This document shows positions 11,105 through 22,784 of a DNA stretch of 64,000 nucleotides, in pieces. Every line of letters begins with the position of its first letter. The first letter of the stretch is position 1. A program made the position numbers and the translations under genes. The stretch comes from Welwitschia mirabilis (Eukaryota > Gnetophyta > Gnetopsida > Welwitschiales), in the NCBI GenBank assembly GCA_051453625.1, contig JBOZIK010000001.1, positions 127,788,413 through 127,852,412 on the forward strand. Direction: 5' to 3'. Under the pieces are notes generated by a model. It searched no databases. It was not told the origin of the DNA and saw only the letters and a program-made list of their open reading frames with translations.

Positions 11105-12090
11105 AAACTTACTATAATTGTAGTATAAACATTTTAGTTATCTTACTATTAAATGAGTGTTTAAGAGTCTAAATCCCTTAGTTGTATAATTTATGCATCA
11201 TTTTTCATATAAAATAATTTTTTTAAAATAAATAAATTATAGTCATAAAAATAACTAGAAGAACCTTTACTTAAAAGAATGTGTAGCTAACCCATTAATT
11301 AAATTATATTTAAAATTTTGGTTGGACTAAGTTCTCTATTACATAAGCCCTATATGTTAATCATTAAAACACTAAGTAGCATTTAAAATATACATTTATC
11401 CCACCTTTGAAAAGTGTAGAAATTTATCTTATATTATCCTCTCCTATCCTTAACACTTTGATAAAAGAAAAATGCAAATTCAATACACCACTGCCTCTAT
11501 TTCTTTTCTATCAGATATTATCAGACATTCTTTTATCTCCTTCTTACATACATTCTTGAAATAAATATGTAAGTGCTATTGCTAAGTTTTAAACTATTAT
11601 TGTTGCAGTTAAAATTTCCTTCTTGGTACTTGCACTACTTGCAAATCTTGCCTTTCACAATCTTTATTATGTCTCCTCACCCTTCTCTTCTCCTAGCTCT
11701 TTGTCAGCATCTATGTTGTCTGCAATTTTACCTTTACCTCTTGCTATCTAACTCTTGTCTCATCTTATAAAATACTATTAGTGTTGCTAGTACCATTGTG
11801 TTGTACTATCATCTTCTTCTCTCCTCCATGGTTGCCCACTCCCTCTACTTAGCTCCTTCTTTACACCTCTGTCACTCTGCTGCATTGCATGGTCACACTA
11901 CCTGCACTCACTTGCGCACTCTCGTTGGAGCCTCTTGATCATGCACTACTTGATTTCACCCTTCTTATAGCTACACTACATCCTCCTTCTTACTGTGATC
12001 TCTGCTCCCCTATCTCCTATCACCTTCATCATTTCTCTTGTGTTATGCTAGCCTTGTCATATTTCTAATCCACTATGTCCCCTAAAAATA
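11105..12090. other. Flanking DNA with a pyrimidine-rich island
   Basis: 11105-11550 is AT-rich and unassigned. 11560-12070 is unusually C/T-rich and less AT-rich than its neighbours, with runs such as CTCCTCACCCTTCTCTTCTC. A 65-codon open stretch at 11573 is a by-product of that composition. Similar DNA resumes at 40110, on the other side of element B. Confidence 0.5.
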
Positions 12091-12424
12091 TGTTTTGGTG
12101 CATATTTATGTAATGTTATGTCTTTATTTGAATCTTATCAATCAGAAATATATGCACAAATACAACACACTAACATAGACAAGAGTTAACATGAATGCTG
12201 TAATTCTTCAAAGGCCTAGGCTAGAGTAAAAGAGTTAATTTCCATAAGAAAATACTTTGTATTTGAACTACAAAAATAAATTACAATGTAGAAAAAGAAC
12301 AATGCAATATACTTATAAAAAGAAAATCTAGGAATTGAAAATAATAATGCATCTAAACTAATAATGCATAACCTTAACAAAAGTCATCCTCATAACATAT
12401 ATCACTAAAGAAACTATTGCTAGA
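12091..12424 (-). repeat. 3' LTR of element B, left part
   Basis: Starts TGTTTTGGTGCATATTTATG and aligns with 39011-39340. It is cut at 12424 by N1, and the LTR resumes at 20160. Confidence 0.8.
12420..12424. repeat. Target-site duplication of N1 (left)
   Basis: CTAGA here and at 20155-20159, directly outside the N1 LTR ends TGTTG and CAACA. The joined site attg-ctaga-tcagaag aligns with the uninterrupted LTR at 39350. Confidence 0.88.
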
Positions 12425-13778
12425 TGTTGTGGTATGAATTTATATAATTCTAAAGTTTTTTAGATAAATATGTAAATTAAATAACTTGCAAAAATGCAAA
12501 CACTAGTATAGACAGGAGTTCACTTGAATGTCAAAATTCTAATGAAGGCACTAGAATCAGAGTTAGAGAATTGATTTGCAAAGGTATTCTAATTTTTTTA
12601 TTTTTTAGTAACTAAAAGTTAATAATAACATAAATGTAATTCAAGATGAATAAAGATGAAATGCAAGTAAAAATAAAAGGAACTATCTTAGTTTCTAATC
12701 CTTCTAGTACAAGAACTAGCTTTTCTATAATTTAGATCAATTAAGAAGAGTATTTAACTAATTCTTAACTAAATAAACTATGAGATCTATCAAGTATAAT
12801 AAAGAATGTAATACAAAATGAAATGAAATAGCAATGCAAATCTAATATTAACCAAGGTCAATCTTAGCAAAGGTTGCTCTTATGATCTAAATAAATTACA
12901 GAACTGTCACTTAACTATGACTAACTTAAACCATAAGGGACATTCATAGAATTAGAATAAAAAGATTAATTATACTAATTCAATGAACTTTACATCCACT
13001 TATAAAAAAAATAGTAACACCTCAATGGAAGAGATTTAGCCTAAAACCAAGGTAACTCCTTTCTATAGCCACTAGATGGATCTCTTATCCTTCAATCTTC
13101 TATCACAAGAATATTAGATACAATAGATGAATTTGAAGTGAGAAAAAGAGGGGGTAATTTGTAGTTTACATTAAAAGTTTTAAAAATATAACCTTAGAAG
13201 TTAGAGGAAAAAACTCTAGCAATTCAAGTGAGGTGCATGATCCCATTACAAGATAATTCAACCCTGCTTATATACAATAGTTATCATCTTGATTATTATG
13301 GGGATAGCATTAGGGATAAAGCCCTATAAAAATAAATAATTCAATATTTTTTGGCTCTATAGTAAACTTTTCAGTTAGATCTAATTATTTCATCATCCAT
13401 TATGTCATGGAGATGACAGTGGAGATGACACCTCCATAGAAAATGGTGTTTTATTAACTCCAACATCTAGTTCATGTTGATATTGTAATAAGTAGGTATA
13501 GTGTTATCATCCCTTCTATCATGGAAATGATAGTGGGGAGGACATCCTTCCAAAGCTCCTTAAGTAAAGCAAATTAGCCTTCTTCATCATTAGTCTTATT
13601 TCAACATGCTAAGTAATAGAACATGTCTGAAATACCTCCAATTATGTCAATAATTATGTGTTTCTATGATTATTCTATTGACTCTCCATAATTAGTAGAA
13701 TTACATCTAAACTTGTATAAATGTTTTGCAAAATACTCTAAATACACCATAAAATTCCTATAAATTGACATTGCAACA
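12425..13778 (-). repeat. 3' LTR of N1
   Basis: TGTTGTGGTATG...TTGCAACA, 1354 bases, with TGTTG/CAACA ends. Three dyad modules lie at 13271-13312, 13388-13430 and 13503-13542. It retains about 110 bases (around 12845-12950) that are deleted from the 5' LTR, so the two LTRs differ in length. Confidence 0.9.
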
Positions 13779-13797
13779 TATTCCCCTACGTAGCTTT
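13779..13797 (-). promoter_or_regulatory. Polypurine tract of N1
   Basis: The minus strand reads AAAGCTACGTAGGGGAATA directly before the LTR start TGTTGCAATG. Confidence 0.7.
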
Positions 13798-15261
13798 GTC
13801 AGTCCCTGATAAAGTGAGTGACCAACTATATTGCAAGTCAATTTGACTAAGATAATTATTAACTAAAGAAATAAAATTTAAGTTTAATTTTATCATGTAG
13901 GAATAGATGATAAAAATTCATTAACTGATACAATTACTGCTGTAGTCATAAGCCTCATACTTAAACACATCACAATAGACCAAATAAATGTCATACATAT
14001 AAACAAATTGTGAAATGTAATAATGATAGTCTAGAAAATAATAATTTATATGCATAAATTAAGAAAGTAATACTGAAACTAATGTGTAAAAATTAAGTAG
14101 TAATAATCTCAAAGAATGATGCATGAAAATTTCATTAATGTTTTCTAAAAGAGCAAAGTACAAAAGTAATATAGCATTTTTTCTTTAGATGATCTTAAAC
14201 ATTGCTATAAGAAAACTCTATGAGTGGGCTACTGTCCTACTAAATAAAGTTTATGAAATGTATTTAAGTAATATAAAATCATATCCAAATGGCTTATCAT
14301 AAATATGTATCATGAAAGCTTAAAGTGATCCTTTAAAATTTAAAAATTATAAATTTTTTAATAATATCATAGAACCCCTAATAGAAAAAGAAAGATATTT
14401 TAGATTGCACAAAGTAAAAAGGATGACTATCATCTTGTCTATCATGGGGATAACAAACATAAGATGACAGTGTTCAAATGAAATGTTTGGACAGATTAGA
14501 AAAAATCCAAAAAAATTCTAATAGCAAGTAAGAAGTAAAAAAGCATTAGAAAAATAAAAGAAAGGTAGAAAGTAAAGAATCATCCTAAAAAATATGACCA
14601 TGGAAAAAGAGTTATAACACTATAATAATGCATTAAGTAAAGGACAATAAGGCTTAGAAGTATTCCACAAATATATTCCAAACTTTATGAGGATTTAAGA
14701 TCTATAAGTGGATGTATGCAAAACCAAAAGCCAAATAGAAAAAAATTAACATAAAACAAAAGAAGCAAAGAAATGCATCAATTAAAAATGCTAAAAATAA
14801 AAACAACCATAAATAAAATATATAAGTAAAAATAAAAAGATAACTAGAGTACCAAATGATTAGATCCTAATTATAATATAGAAAAGATACTATAATGACT
14901 TTGAAAATCCTAGACAAAGCAACTAAGAAAAAACATAAGGAAAATGGACAACTAGAAACATGAAGAAGATTGCTTACCTACCCAAACTTATACCCTCGAA
15001 AACTCCCTTGGCAATAATCATAAAATTACCTAATAATAATGCATGACATAATGTAAAAATTGATAAAGTTTCACTTTAATAGGCAATAATTATAAAGATG
15101 TCAAGTATGTCTAGTTTTATCAAATAATAAATGATAAGATAAAAAGCTATTAAAATAGGAACTTACAAGTTATCATCTCAAAACAACACTTGAATCTAAA
15201 TAAGTAAAGTGATTATGTGAAAGTACTATAAATAAATAAAGAAGATAAGTCTGGAAAAAAA

Positions 15262-15490
15262 GCAATGCCTCTGGTGACACCAGCAACATCATTAATCTTA
15301 TAGTCTTTAAGTACAATTCTATTCTACCATAATGAGGGTAGTGCAACCACTGTTAGAAGAGTAAGGACCCACACAGCATGACCAACTAACCCCCAAGTGA
15401 AGTTCTCATAGCTAACATATCACATTGCCAAAGGATACCTCTTAGGAATATTTGCACTAATGCACTTGTGATAGGACATTATGGAGGCCC
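15262..15490 (-). other. Conserved pre-PPT block, copy 2 (N1)
   Basis: Aligns with 3117-3330 and 31895-32110. The sense-strand open stretch lies at about 15330-15418 and includes SYENFTWGLVGHAVWVLTLL, with VVALPSLW further on and then a stop. It has the same frame and spacing as the other copies. Confidence 0.65.
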
Positions 15491-15813
15491 TGTTTTAAGA
15501 TATAACATGAAAGAGTATGTCCTTTATTTCTTTCGTTTCTTCTTTTCTTTCTTTTTTAATTGATAAATTTCACATAACTAAATACTCGTAAGGATAAAAG
15601 TGAAGGAAGGAAATAAATAACAAATAAGAACATGCTAAAACAACTAATTACTTACATCATTAAAAGAAAAAAAAGAATCAAGGCATATTCTTCAAAATGA
15701 AGTTCACAGACATATGAAAGTTTAAAGATTGAATGAAGCCAATCTTATCATTTAAAATGCCCAAGAAAAATATTTATGAATCATGATAACTTTATAAAGT
15801 AAAACATTAGTCA

Positions 15814-16055
15814 AGTAAAAGATGTTTAAGTGATAGCATGATGTTTACCAAAAGAATTGGTTAAGGAATAATTTAGATAGTGGTNNNNNNNNNNNNNNNN
15901 NNNNNNNNNNNNNNNNNNNNNNNNNNNNNNNNNNNNNNNNNNNNNNNNNNNNNNNNNNNNNNNNNNNNNNNNNNNNNNNNNNNNAGTAAAAGATGTTTAA
16001 GTGATAGCATGATGTTTACCAAAAGACTTGGTTAAGGAATAATTTAGATAGTGGT
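15814..16055. other. Assembly gap with duplicated flanks
   Basis: 100 N at 15885-15984. The 71 bases before it (15814-15884) and after it (15985-16055) are the same sequence with one mismatch (agaattgg / agacttgg). The simplest reading is two overlapping contig ends that were not merged, so no sequence is missing and about 171 bases are extra. Confidence 0.85.
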
Positions 16056-16059
16056 AAGA

Positions 16060-16260
16060 GTAAAATTCCAACACAAGTGATTCTATCATATTCAAGGTTA
16101 ACTGATCAGTATTTCAATGATGTTTAACCTTTATCCATTAACTTCTAAATTTTTCAAGTGTTTAGTTTAAAAGTTTTAACAGAGCCATTTAAAGATGTAC
16201 TTTTTCTGAAAGATAAGAACCTAATCATTGAGAAGTTTAACTAGTTATATGAAATGTGCA
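16060..16260 (-). pseudogene. Integrase C-terminal remnant of N1
   Basis: Sense reading near 16200-16130 gives GSVKTFKLNT then KLMDKG with stops. This corresponds to the end of Athila-type integrase, where B reads GSIKISGLEISKIW then KVNGKWLK (about 32590-32670). The catalytic core is absent. The retained tail suggests N1 arose by internal deletion of an autonomous relative. Confidence 0.55.
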
Positions 16261-16357
16261 CTCAGGTATTTTATTTTTTGAAAAAATAAGGGCCAAACCA
16301 GATAGAAACTAATTGATAAGACATAAAAGTTATATAATCATTATGAAATAAAATAAA

Positions 16358-17109
16358 TTAGATATAAATAAAGTAAAATAATAAAAGTTTGATAGCACAA
16401 ATTTCAAAATATAAATAAGAGATAAATAAGTGATAATTTGCATTGACAAAAAATCTCTTATGAAAATAGTATAAAGCATGAGTATCATTATATAATTCAT
16501 TTAAGCTACTACTTAAAGAATAGAGCCAAGAAGTTGTAAAGGGCTTTAAATAATGTTGAATAAGATTAAGAAGCTCCTCAATATTTAATACTAAGCATGG
16601 GTCAACATCACGGAGATAAGGTTTATCCCAATTCAAAATTCCAAGATACTCCAAGTCAAACTTTTAAAAAGAATAATAATTAAAATCATAAGGTAAAGTG
16701 GACTTAGAAAAAAAGAAAGAATGTTACTTTGAGGATCAAATAAATGTTTAAAAGAAAGAGATTAACAAATAGAAGAAATGGATGCTTCAAAATGATGGGT
16801 GTTATGAGAGTCAAGAAAAGGAACATGACCTTGAGAATTATATGAATGTATAATTGGAAGAGATGAAGAAAGATTATCATTATCCATGTCATAAGGTAAT
16901 GTGAAGGGGGAAGTAGAAATAAAAGGAATGATGTGATTTGAAATTGTACAGGAAGGCCTGAGTGAAAAGGATGTAGAAGTATGAGTAGAATGAATAAGTC
17001 TATTTTTTAAAAAATTTGAATGAATCTTTGTGAGTCCTTCATTATGATTAGTTTCTTCACTATTATCTTTATTATTATTTTGTTGCATTTTTTTATTCAC
17101 TTTTCTCAT
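16358..17109 (-). pseudogene. Region Y and neighbouring open stretches of N1
   Basis: Two open stretches. One (98 codons, start 16654) contains HKRFFVNANYHLFISYLYF, shared with A. The other (115 codons, start 17109) is polar, begins MRKVNKKMQQNNNKDNSEE and contains many S, H and T. Neither matches a family I recognise. They lie between ORF X and the integrase tail. Confidence 0.4.
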
Positions 17110-17760
17110 TATTATTGGTGATTATATCTTCCTTCTTGTGTTGAATATGGCTTTCATTTTCTAATTTATTAAATTCATCAAAACGATTATCAAGAGAAAT
17201 AAGAGCATTATTTTCATCATTGATTGGAAAGTTTTTAGTCTTCTCATGATTGGATACCTCATCTTGATTGTTTATAGTAAATGAACAAAAGGGATATAAT
17301 CTAATATCTTAATATCATCATCTAATAAATGGTCATCATTATTCTAATTATTAAAATGTTGAGTTTTATTATTATTGTCTCCCTTTTTCTTATCTCCTAA
17401 TGAGTAGGATGTTGAAGTTTGATTCACAATTTCATCTTTAAGTTGAAAGCAATAATTATCATCATTTATTTCTAAGTTTTCTTCATTTTTTTTAAGGTAG
17501 GATGAAGTAGGATAGTGGTGAAGATGTTGTGCTATAAAAGATCCTTGAATATGTAATAGGTTTTGTTATAAGATTTCAACTAATTTTTCTAGGTTTTTGT
17601 TTATGTTCTCTTGGTTCTTCTTCATTTCATCAATCTTTTCTTTTAATGGATCATTTTCTTCCTCATAGTAGATCATGAAAGATAGTTCTTCTTCATAGTA
17701 ATGCATGGGAGATCGTTGGGATTGATAAAAAGACCATAGAAAGTTTCTCTAAATAAGGTG
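17110..17760 (-). pseudogene. Coiled-coil ORF X of N1
   Basis: Sense reading from about 17705: MHYYEEELSFMIYYEEEN, then EKIDEMKKNQENINKNLEKL, a strongly charged heptad-like coiled coil, then a stop and a polar, N/D-rich tail. It is the counterpart of 5521-5859 in A. Its position just after the leader suggests a gag-like role, but no gag core or zinc knuckle is visible. Confidence 0.45.
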
Positions 17761-18479
17761 GAATCCCTAAAATATGGAAAATCTTTATCATCATTTCTAT
17801 ATAGGGTTTGAAAAGAAAAGGGGAAAGAATAAGAAGATCAAAAAGATGAAGGGCCTAATTCCTACTCTTAATAGCATTTTATGTTATTCTCCCTCTTGCA
17901 AAAAATTTTTAAAGTATTTAGTCATTATAAACCTCAAAATCTTTTATGTTTCATTTCCTTTTTGCAAAGATATCTTAAAGTGTTTTCTTACTATTTTCCT
18001 TAGCATTTTGTAAGTTTCTTCTCCTTTTAGAAAGAAGTTTTGCAAAAGTCCTTTTATTACTATTTATTGAAGCAGTAAGAAGAATGAAACAAGAGAATTT
18101 AATTCAAAATTGTAAGGAAGATAACTACATGATGAAGATCGAGTTCTATTTTTTTTTATGTGTCATTGTTTTATTAAAATTATGGATTCTTTAACACTCA
18201 AAAGATGTGAAATCATGATTAATCTAATTATCATGAAAACAACTAAAAAAATGACTACAGAAAGAAAGGAAAATCAGATTCTTCAATAAGAGAGAAAAAA
18301 ATTCTTAAAACTTGCATACCTGAGATGTGCGTACCTAGATTTTGCTTAAATTTGAATGATCCTACACTAATACTTTTCTTTAATTAAGCTCTGCTTCCTT
18401 TAATATTTCATTTTTCTGCTAGAATTTACTATGTCCCTACATGCATAGATTATAAATATAAAATCAAAATTAAAAATAA

Positions 18480-18760
18480 GAGACATTATCCACCTTGTTA
18501 TGAGAACAACAGGGGAGACTACCATCACATAAAAAAAAAGAACTTAAAACACAGAAAGAAAAATTACCAAAACTTATAAAAGTAAGACTATCATCCAAGC
18601 TATTATGTAGATGATAGATAAGATGACAGTACTTTTATTACTAAACTATAAAAAAAGTAAAAATCAAAAAAATAGAAAATAATTTTCAAATTTTAGAACT
18701 ATCATTCCCAATATTATTGGAATAATAGAGAGAATGACAGGGTCCCTAAAAATTTATGAA
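18480..18760. repeat. Dyad-module cluster in the N1 leader
   Basis: Three decayed modules of the GTCATCC...GGATGAC type in tandem: about 18482-18525, 18588-18632 and 18708-18752. They lie a few hundred bases downstream of the primer site on the element's sense strand. The preceding stretch 17761-18479 holds only AT-rich sequence with a chance open frame on the plus strand. Confidence 0.6.
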
Positions 18761-18891
18761 AAATAAAATTTATAAAAATAAACTTGCTGTAACCTAAGAT
18801 AAAAATATAGTACTAATTCAAATACATAACTTAAATAGAGGATTCAAAGTACTTATTTAGTTAGTGAGAACTCTCTAACTCTTTGTGGCCT

Positions 18892-18909
18892 TCCTCGATA
18901 ATGATGCTA
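18892..18909 (-). promoter_or_regulatory. Primer-binding site of N1 (tRNA-Asp type)
   Basis: The minus strand reads TAGCATCATTATCGAGGA, three bases after the 5' LTR. Compared with the known plant tRNA-Asp site TGGCGCCGTTGCCGGGGA there are 7 differences, all G-to-A or C-to-T. Confidence 0.8.
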
Positions 18910-18912
18910 AAA

Positions 18913-20154
18913 TTTTGCAGTGTAAATTATGCAATCTTGAAGTTTTTTAGGTAAACCTATAAATCAAATAACCTATAGAAAAACACATACTAGTATAGAT
19001 GGGAGTTCACCTAAATTCATAATCCCAATGAAGGCACTAGGCTTAGAGTTAGAAAATTGATTTTCAAGGTGTTTTTAGTCTTTTATTTTTTAATAATTGA
19101 AAGTAAATAATAAAGTAAATGTAATGTAAGATGAATAGAGATGAAATGTAGGTGAAAATGAAATGAAATCTCTTGGTTCTTAATCCTTCTATTATAAGGA
19201 CTAGCTTCTCTATAATTTAGATCAATTAAGAAGAGTATTTAACTAGTTCTTCAACAACATAAACTATGAGATATACCAAGTAGAATAAAAAATGCAATAT
19301 GAAATAGAATGGAATAGCAATGCACAAAATTAGAATGAAAAGAGTAATCATACAAATTCCAAAAACCTTACATCCACTTACAAATAGAATAAAAACATCT
19401 CAATGGAAGAGACACAGCCTGACACTAATGGAACTCCTTTCTGTAACCACTGGATGGACCTCTTATCTTTTAATCTTCCATCACAAGCATATTAGATATA
19501 AAAGATGGATTGGAAGTAAGGAAAAAAGGGGGTATTTATAGTTTACACTAAAAGTTCTAGAAAAATAATCTTATAATTCAAAGAGAAAACCCCAGTAATC
19601 CAAGTGGGATGCATAATCCCATTACAAGATAATTCGGCCCTGCTTATATAAAATAGTTCTCATCCTAACTGTTATGAGGATAACACTGAGAATGAAGGCC
19701 CATAACAATAAATAATTCAATATCTTTTAACTCTGTAGTTAGCCTCATAGTTAGCTCCAATTATGTCGTTATCTCTCATGTCGTGTGGATGACAATAGGA
19801 ATAACACCTCCATAAAAAAGGGTGTTTATTGGCTTTAACTTCTAGTTCATATTGCTATTGTAATAGGTAGGTATAGTGTTATCATCCCCTTTGTTATGGA
19901 GATGATAGTGAGGATGACACCCTTTCAAAGCTCCTTAAATAAAGCAAATAAACCTTCTTCATCATTAATCTTCCTTTAACATGCTAAGTAATAGAACATG
20001 CTTGAAATGCCTCTAGTTATGCTAAGAATTATGTGTTCTTGTGATCATCCTATTAACTCTCCATAATTAGTAGAATTACATGTAAACTTATATAAATGTC
20101 CTATAAAAGTACTTCAAATACACCATCAAATTCCTATAAATTGGCTTTGCAACA
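18913..20154 (-). repeat. 5' LTR of N1
   Basis: Aligns with 12425-13778 apart from one deletion of about 110 bases. Ends ...TTTGCAACA. Dyad modules lie at 19653-19697, 19763-19802 and 19878-19921. Confidence 0.88.
19531..19541 (-). promoter_or_regulatory. TATA box of the N1 5' LTR
   Basis: The minus strand reads CTATAAATACCCCC, followed 45-80 bases downstream by the conserved box. The 3' LTR copy has decayed to CTACAAATTACCCCC (around 13152-13166). Confidence 0.65.
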
Positions 20155-20159
20155 CTAGA
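20155..20159. repeat. Target-site duplication of N1 (right)
   Basis: CTAGA, identical to 12420-12424. Confidence 0.88.
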
Positions 20160-20875
20160 TCAGAAGTAACCTAAGTTATAAGGGTTAAGAAAAAACATGC
20201 ATAGAAATCAGAAAAGAAGTATTTTATATTAAGTATTAAACAATATTCATATTACAAAGTAGCCACCCTTTAATGGAGAAAGCTTCATCCAATAATAAGG
20301 ATGACATCTATCTTTAACTACAAGGATGGATCTTCAGCCCTTCCATCTCCTATCATGAGAATTTTTGATGCAAATGAAGAGAAGCATGAGTTAAGGGCAA
20401 GACCAATATTTATTAACAAAAAGACACAATAAAATAGATAAATAGGCATGGTTAAAATCCTAATGGTTACACCAAAGAAAATAGATAGATAAGTAGCATA
20501 AGTTAAGTGAATGTCTAAGAATATGTTATAATAGTATCATCTAGCTGATCATCCAGATGATATAAAAGATGATTTTACATCATAAATGGTTCACATCATC
20601 TACTAGATTGAGTTTAGTCAGCATACTTATTGGCATATATTGTTCTATCATCTTTATAGTTATCTAGATAATGAAGTGGATGATAAGATTTTACAAATAT
20701 TCCATCAATTCATTAGTTTCAACATTTTATAGGAGGTTTTATCTCAGAAATGTGAAGTATTAAGAATTGCTCTAAATATTACATAATTTCATGGAAATTG
20801 AGCATTTACCTATCTATTATCCTACAAAACCACTTATAATACCCTATAAAACATGCATAACTTGGCTGTATAACA
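20160..20875 (-). repeat. 3' LTR of element B, right part
   Basis: Continues from 12424 and aligns with 39355-40109. Dyad modules lie at 20535-20570 and 20650-20690 and the conserved box at 20324-20360. Ends GGCTGTATAACA (decayed CAACA). Confidence 0.85.
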
Positions 20876-20890
20876 TAGCCTCCCATTTAG
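20876..20890 (-). promoter_or_regulatory. Polypurine tract of element B
   Basis: The minus strand reads CTAAATGGGAGGCTA directly before the LTR start TGTTATACAGCC. Confidence 0.7.
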
Positions 20891-20909
20891 TCTTATTAGT
20901 ATTTGATAA

Positions 20910-21037
20910 GATCAAGTGATAAACCATGTTTGTGAGCTAACTTATTAAACAATAAAATCACTAAGATACTTAAGATCAGGTGGTAAACCATGTTTGTGAG
21001 CTAACTTATTAAACAATAAAATCACTAAGGTACTTAA
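20910..21037. repeat. 64-bp tandem duplication next to the PPT of element B
   Basis: Units 20910-20973 and 20974-21037 share gataaaccatgtttgtgagc and what follows, with only a few differences. The equivalent site in A and N1 is single, so this is a local duplication. 21038-21500 is otherwise AT-rich, with one dyad module at 21130-21180. Confidence 0.85.
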
Positions 21038-21499
21038 GAAAATTATCTTAGAAAATTTTTTTAAAAATATCAGAGATATAAATTGGAAAGAAAAAAATAA
21101 AAAAAAGTTAAACATTTCACCTACTTAAAGATCATCTAAATGGCTATCCTAATTATCGTCTAGATGATGGAAGGGATGACAAGATCAAAACAAAACCTTG
21201 AAAAGAGAAACTTGCGATAGAATTTTTATTTAAATAGATAATGAGTAAATGCGATAAAAGAAATCCCCCTCACTAAATCAAAGAATAATAAATAAAAATT
21301 TCCCATGTAAAATTAATCCTCATCATAACATGTGAAAATTAAAGATAGATATTAAAAATAACATAAAATTCGTATACCATGCTAAAATAAAAATGATATA
21401 TCTATATAAAATCATAGATTTTTCAATATAAAAATACATAAAAGGGAGATAAAAAATAAGATAAAATCACTCTCCTTGTCAATTCATAATAAACTTAGG

Positions 21500-22740
21500 C
21501 TCGACACCTGACTCAAGTATAGGGAAAGAAGAAGGAAGATGCTCAAGATTATTAAGAAAACAAAGATCCAAAGATGTAGAAATGGATTTGATCATCTTAT
21601 CATCTTGGACATGTATAGCTTTAGGAATATCCACTATTACACTCTGCTAAATAGAAATGACACACTAATTCATATTAATTATTTGGTCCTTAAAGTACTA
21701 GACTCTCCTCTCAATAGATAGGACCCTCTACTCTAATGTCTAGATTTTGTAATAAAGTGTCTAGATACCTCTATCTATAAAATCTTTGATGGTATCAATG
21801 ATTTCTACCAGGAGGACTTGTATTTGCTTAAGTAAAGCTCTAACCATTGGTCTCTATACTTAAGATCTCTTTGCTTCTCTTGGAACTTGTATATCCATAT
21901 CTTGCATATAGTAAGCTAAAGTCTGAATATGGGATAAGCATTGCTTGCCCATGGGCTCTGGTATTTCAAACTATTTGAAAAGTGCTAATAGGAGGGATGG
22001 ATAACTAAGTGTTTGAAGATAATGTATATTGATCATAGATCTGAGTCTCTTCCAAATAAATGTAGGAATATCTATCTACTCCCCCTATCTAAATGCTACT
22101 AGTATCTACAAATGATCTATCATAGCATGATTATCATAAAAGGATAGACTGATGCTATGGATTAGTCCTCTGTGAAAAACTCTATATGTGGGGTTAGCTA
22201 AGTGATAATTGTCCTCCATCTATCTATAGTAAGATCTGCCGGTATATCTAATATAGCATCATATGCTCAGCACTCCTCATTTCCACTAGTTAAGTGAATA
22301 TGCATACTGCTAAGAGTATAAAGATTTGTAATAACTATAATATGAGATGGGAGAATCTCTATTTTATAGTCTCATATATATGCAACAATCATGTCCTGCA
22401 ACTGATCACAAGCATCTAGTCACCTCTCAATGTGTATGATGTCATAAAATTCTATTATTTTTGAAATGTAATAAGACCCATGTTCATTTGTGATCTACCT
22501 AAGCCAAAGATCTATGAATATCTAATCTATCTTAGGCTTAATGCAACTGATGAAATTTTCAAAATGTCTCTCAAGATGGATGCTGAATATTTAAATAATT
22601 AATAAACACCTGTGTCGATGTGGTGGATGTGCTGGTTCTACACGCTTTATCTCTAATAGCACTATGGGGTTGTCTCCTACCCTAGAGCTTTCATCTTAGC
22701 CTTGACCTATCTAGCTCTATGTGCATGGGGTCCACTCAAT
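21500..22740 (-). pseudogene. Transposase_32-like ORF of element B, 3' part
   Basis: The minus-strand reading, broken by stops, matches element C 8240-9080: EHGSYY and EFYDIIHIER near 22420-22480, TYRVFHRG at 22168-22190, and IDIPTFIWKRL near 22050. Family resemblance is to the plant 'putative transposon protein' domain found downstream of pol. The upstream part lies across the copia insertion, from 30361 rightwards. No function is established for this protein. Confidence 0.6.
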
Positions 22741-22784
22741 TAAAAACATATAAAAATGTCATACAAAAATGGAAAGACTAATAG

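Larger units (their letters stand above)
12425..20154 (-). mobile_element. Element N1: complete non-autonomous gypsy-type element nested in element B
   Basis: 7.7 kb with both LTRs (18913-20154 is 5', 12425-13778 is 3'), primer site, PPT and 5-bp target duplications. Between the primer site and the PPT are a leader with dyad modules, a coiled-coil ORF remnant, region Y, an integrase C-terminal remnant and the conserved block. No RT or integrase core is seen. 13798-15261 is AT-rich, with one dyad module at about 14415-14470 and nothing else recognised. It is related to A throughout. Confidence 0.9.

Noticed and set aside
11573-11770. Leucine-rich 65-codon open frame in pyrimidine-rich DNA
   Set aside because: A C/T-rich strand gives L/S/P codons with few stops. 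No motif, and no conserved copy.
13271-19921. Regularly spaced palindromic repeats considered as a CRISPR array
   Set aside because: Repeats are unequal, inside LTRs and leaders of plant retrotransposons, with no unique equal-length spacers.
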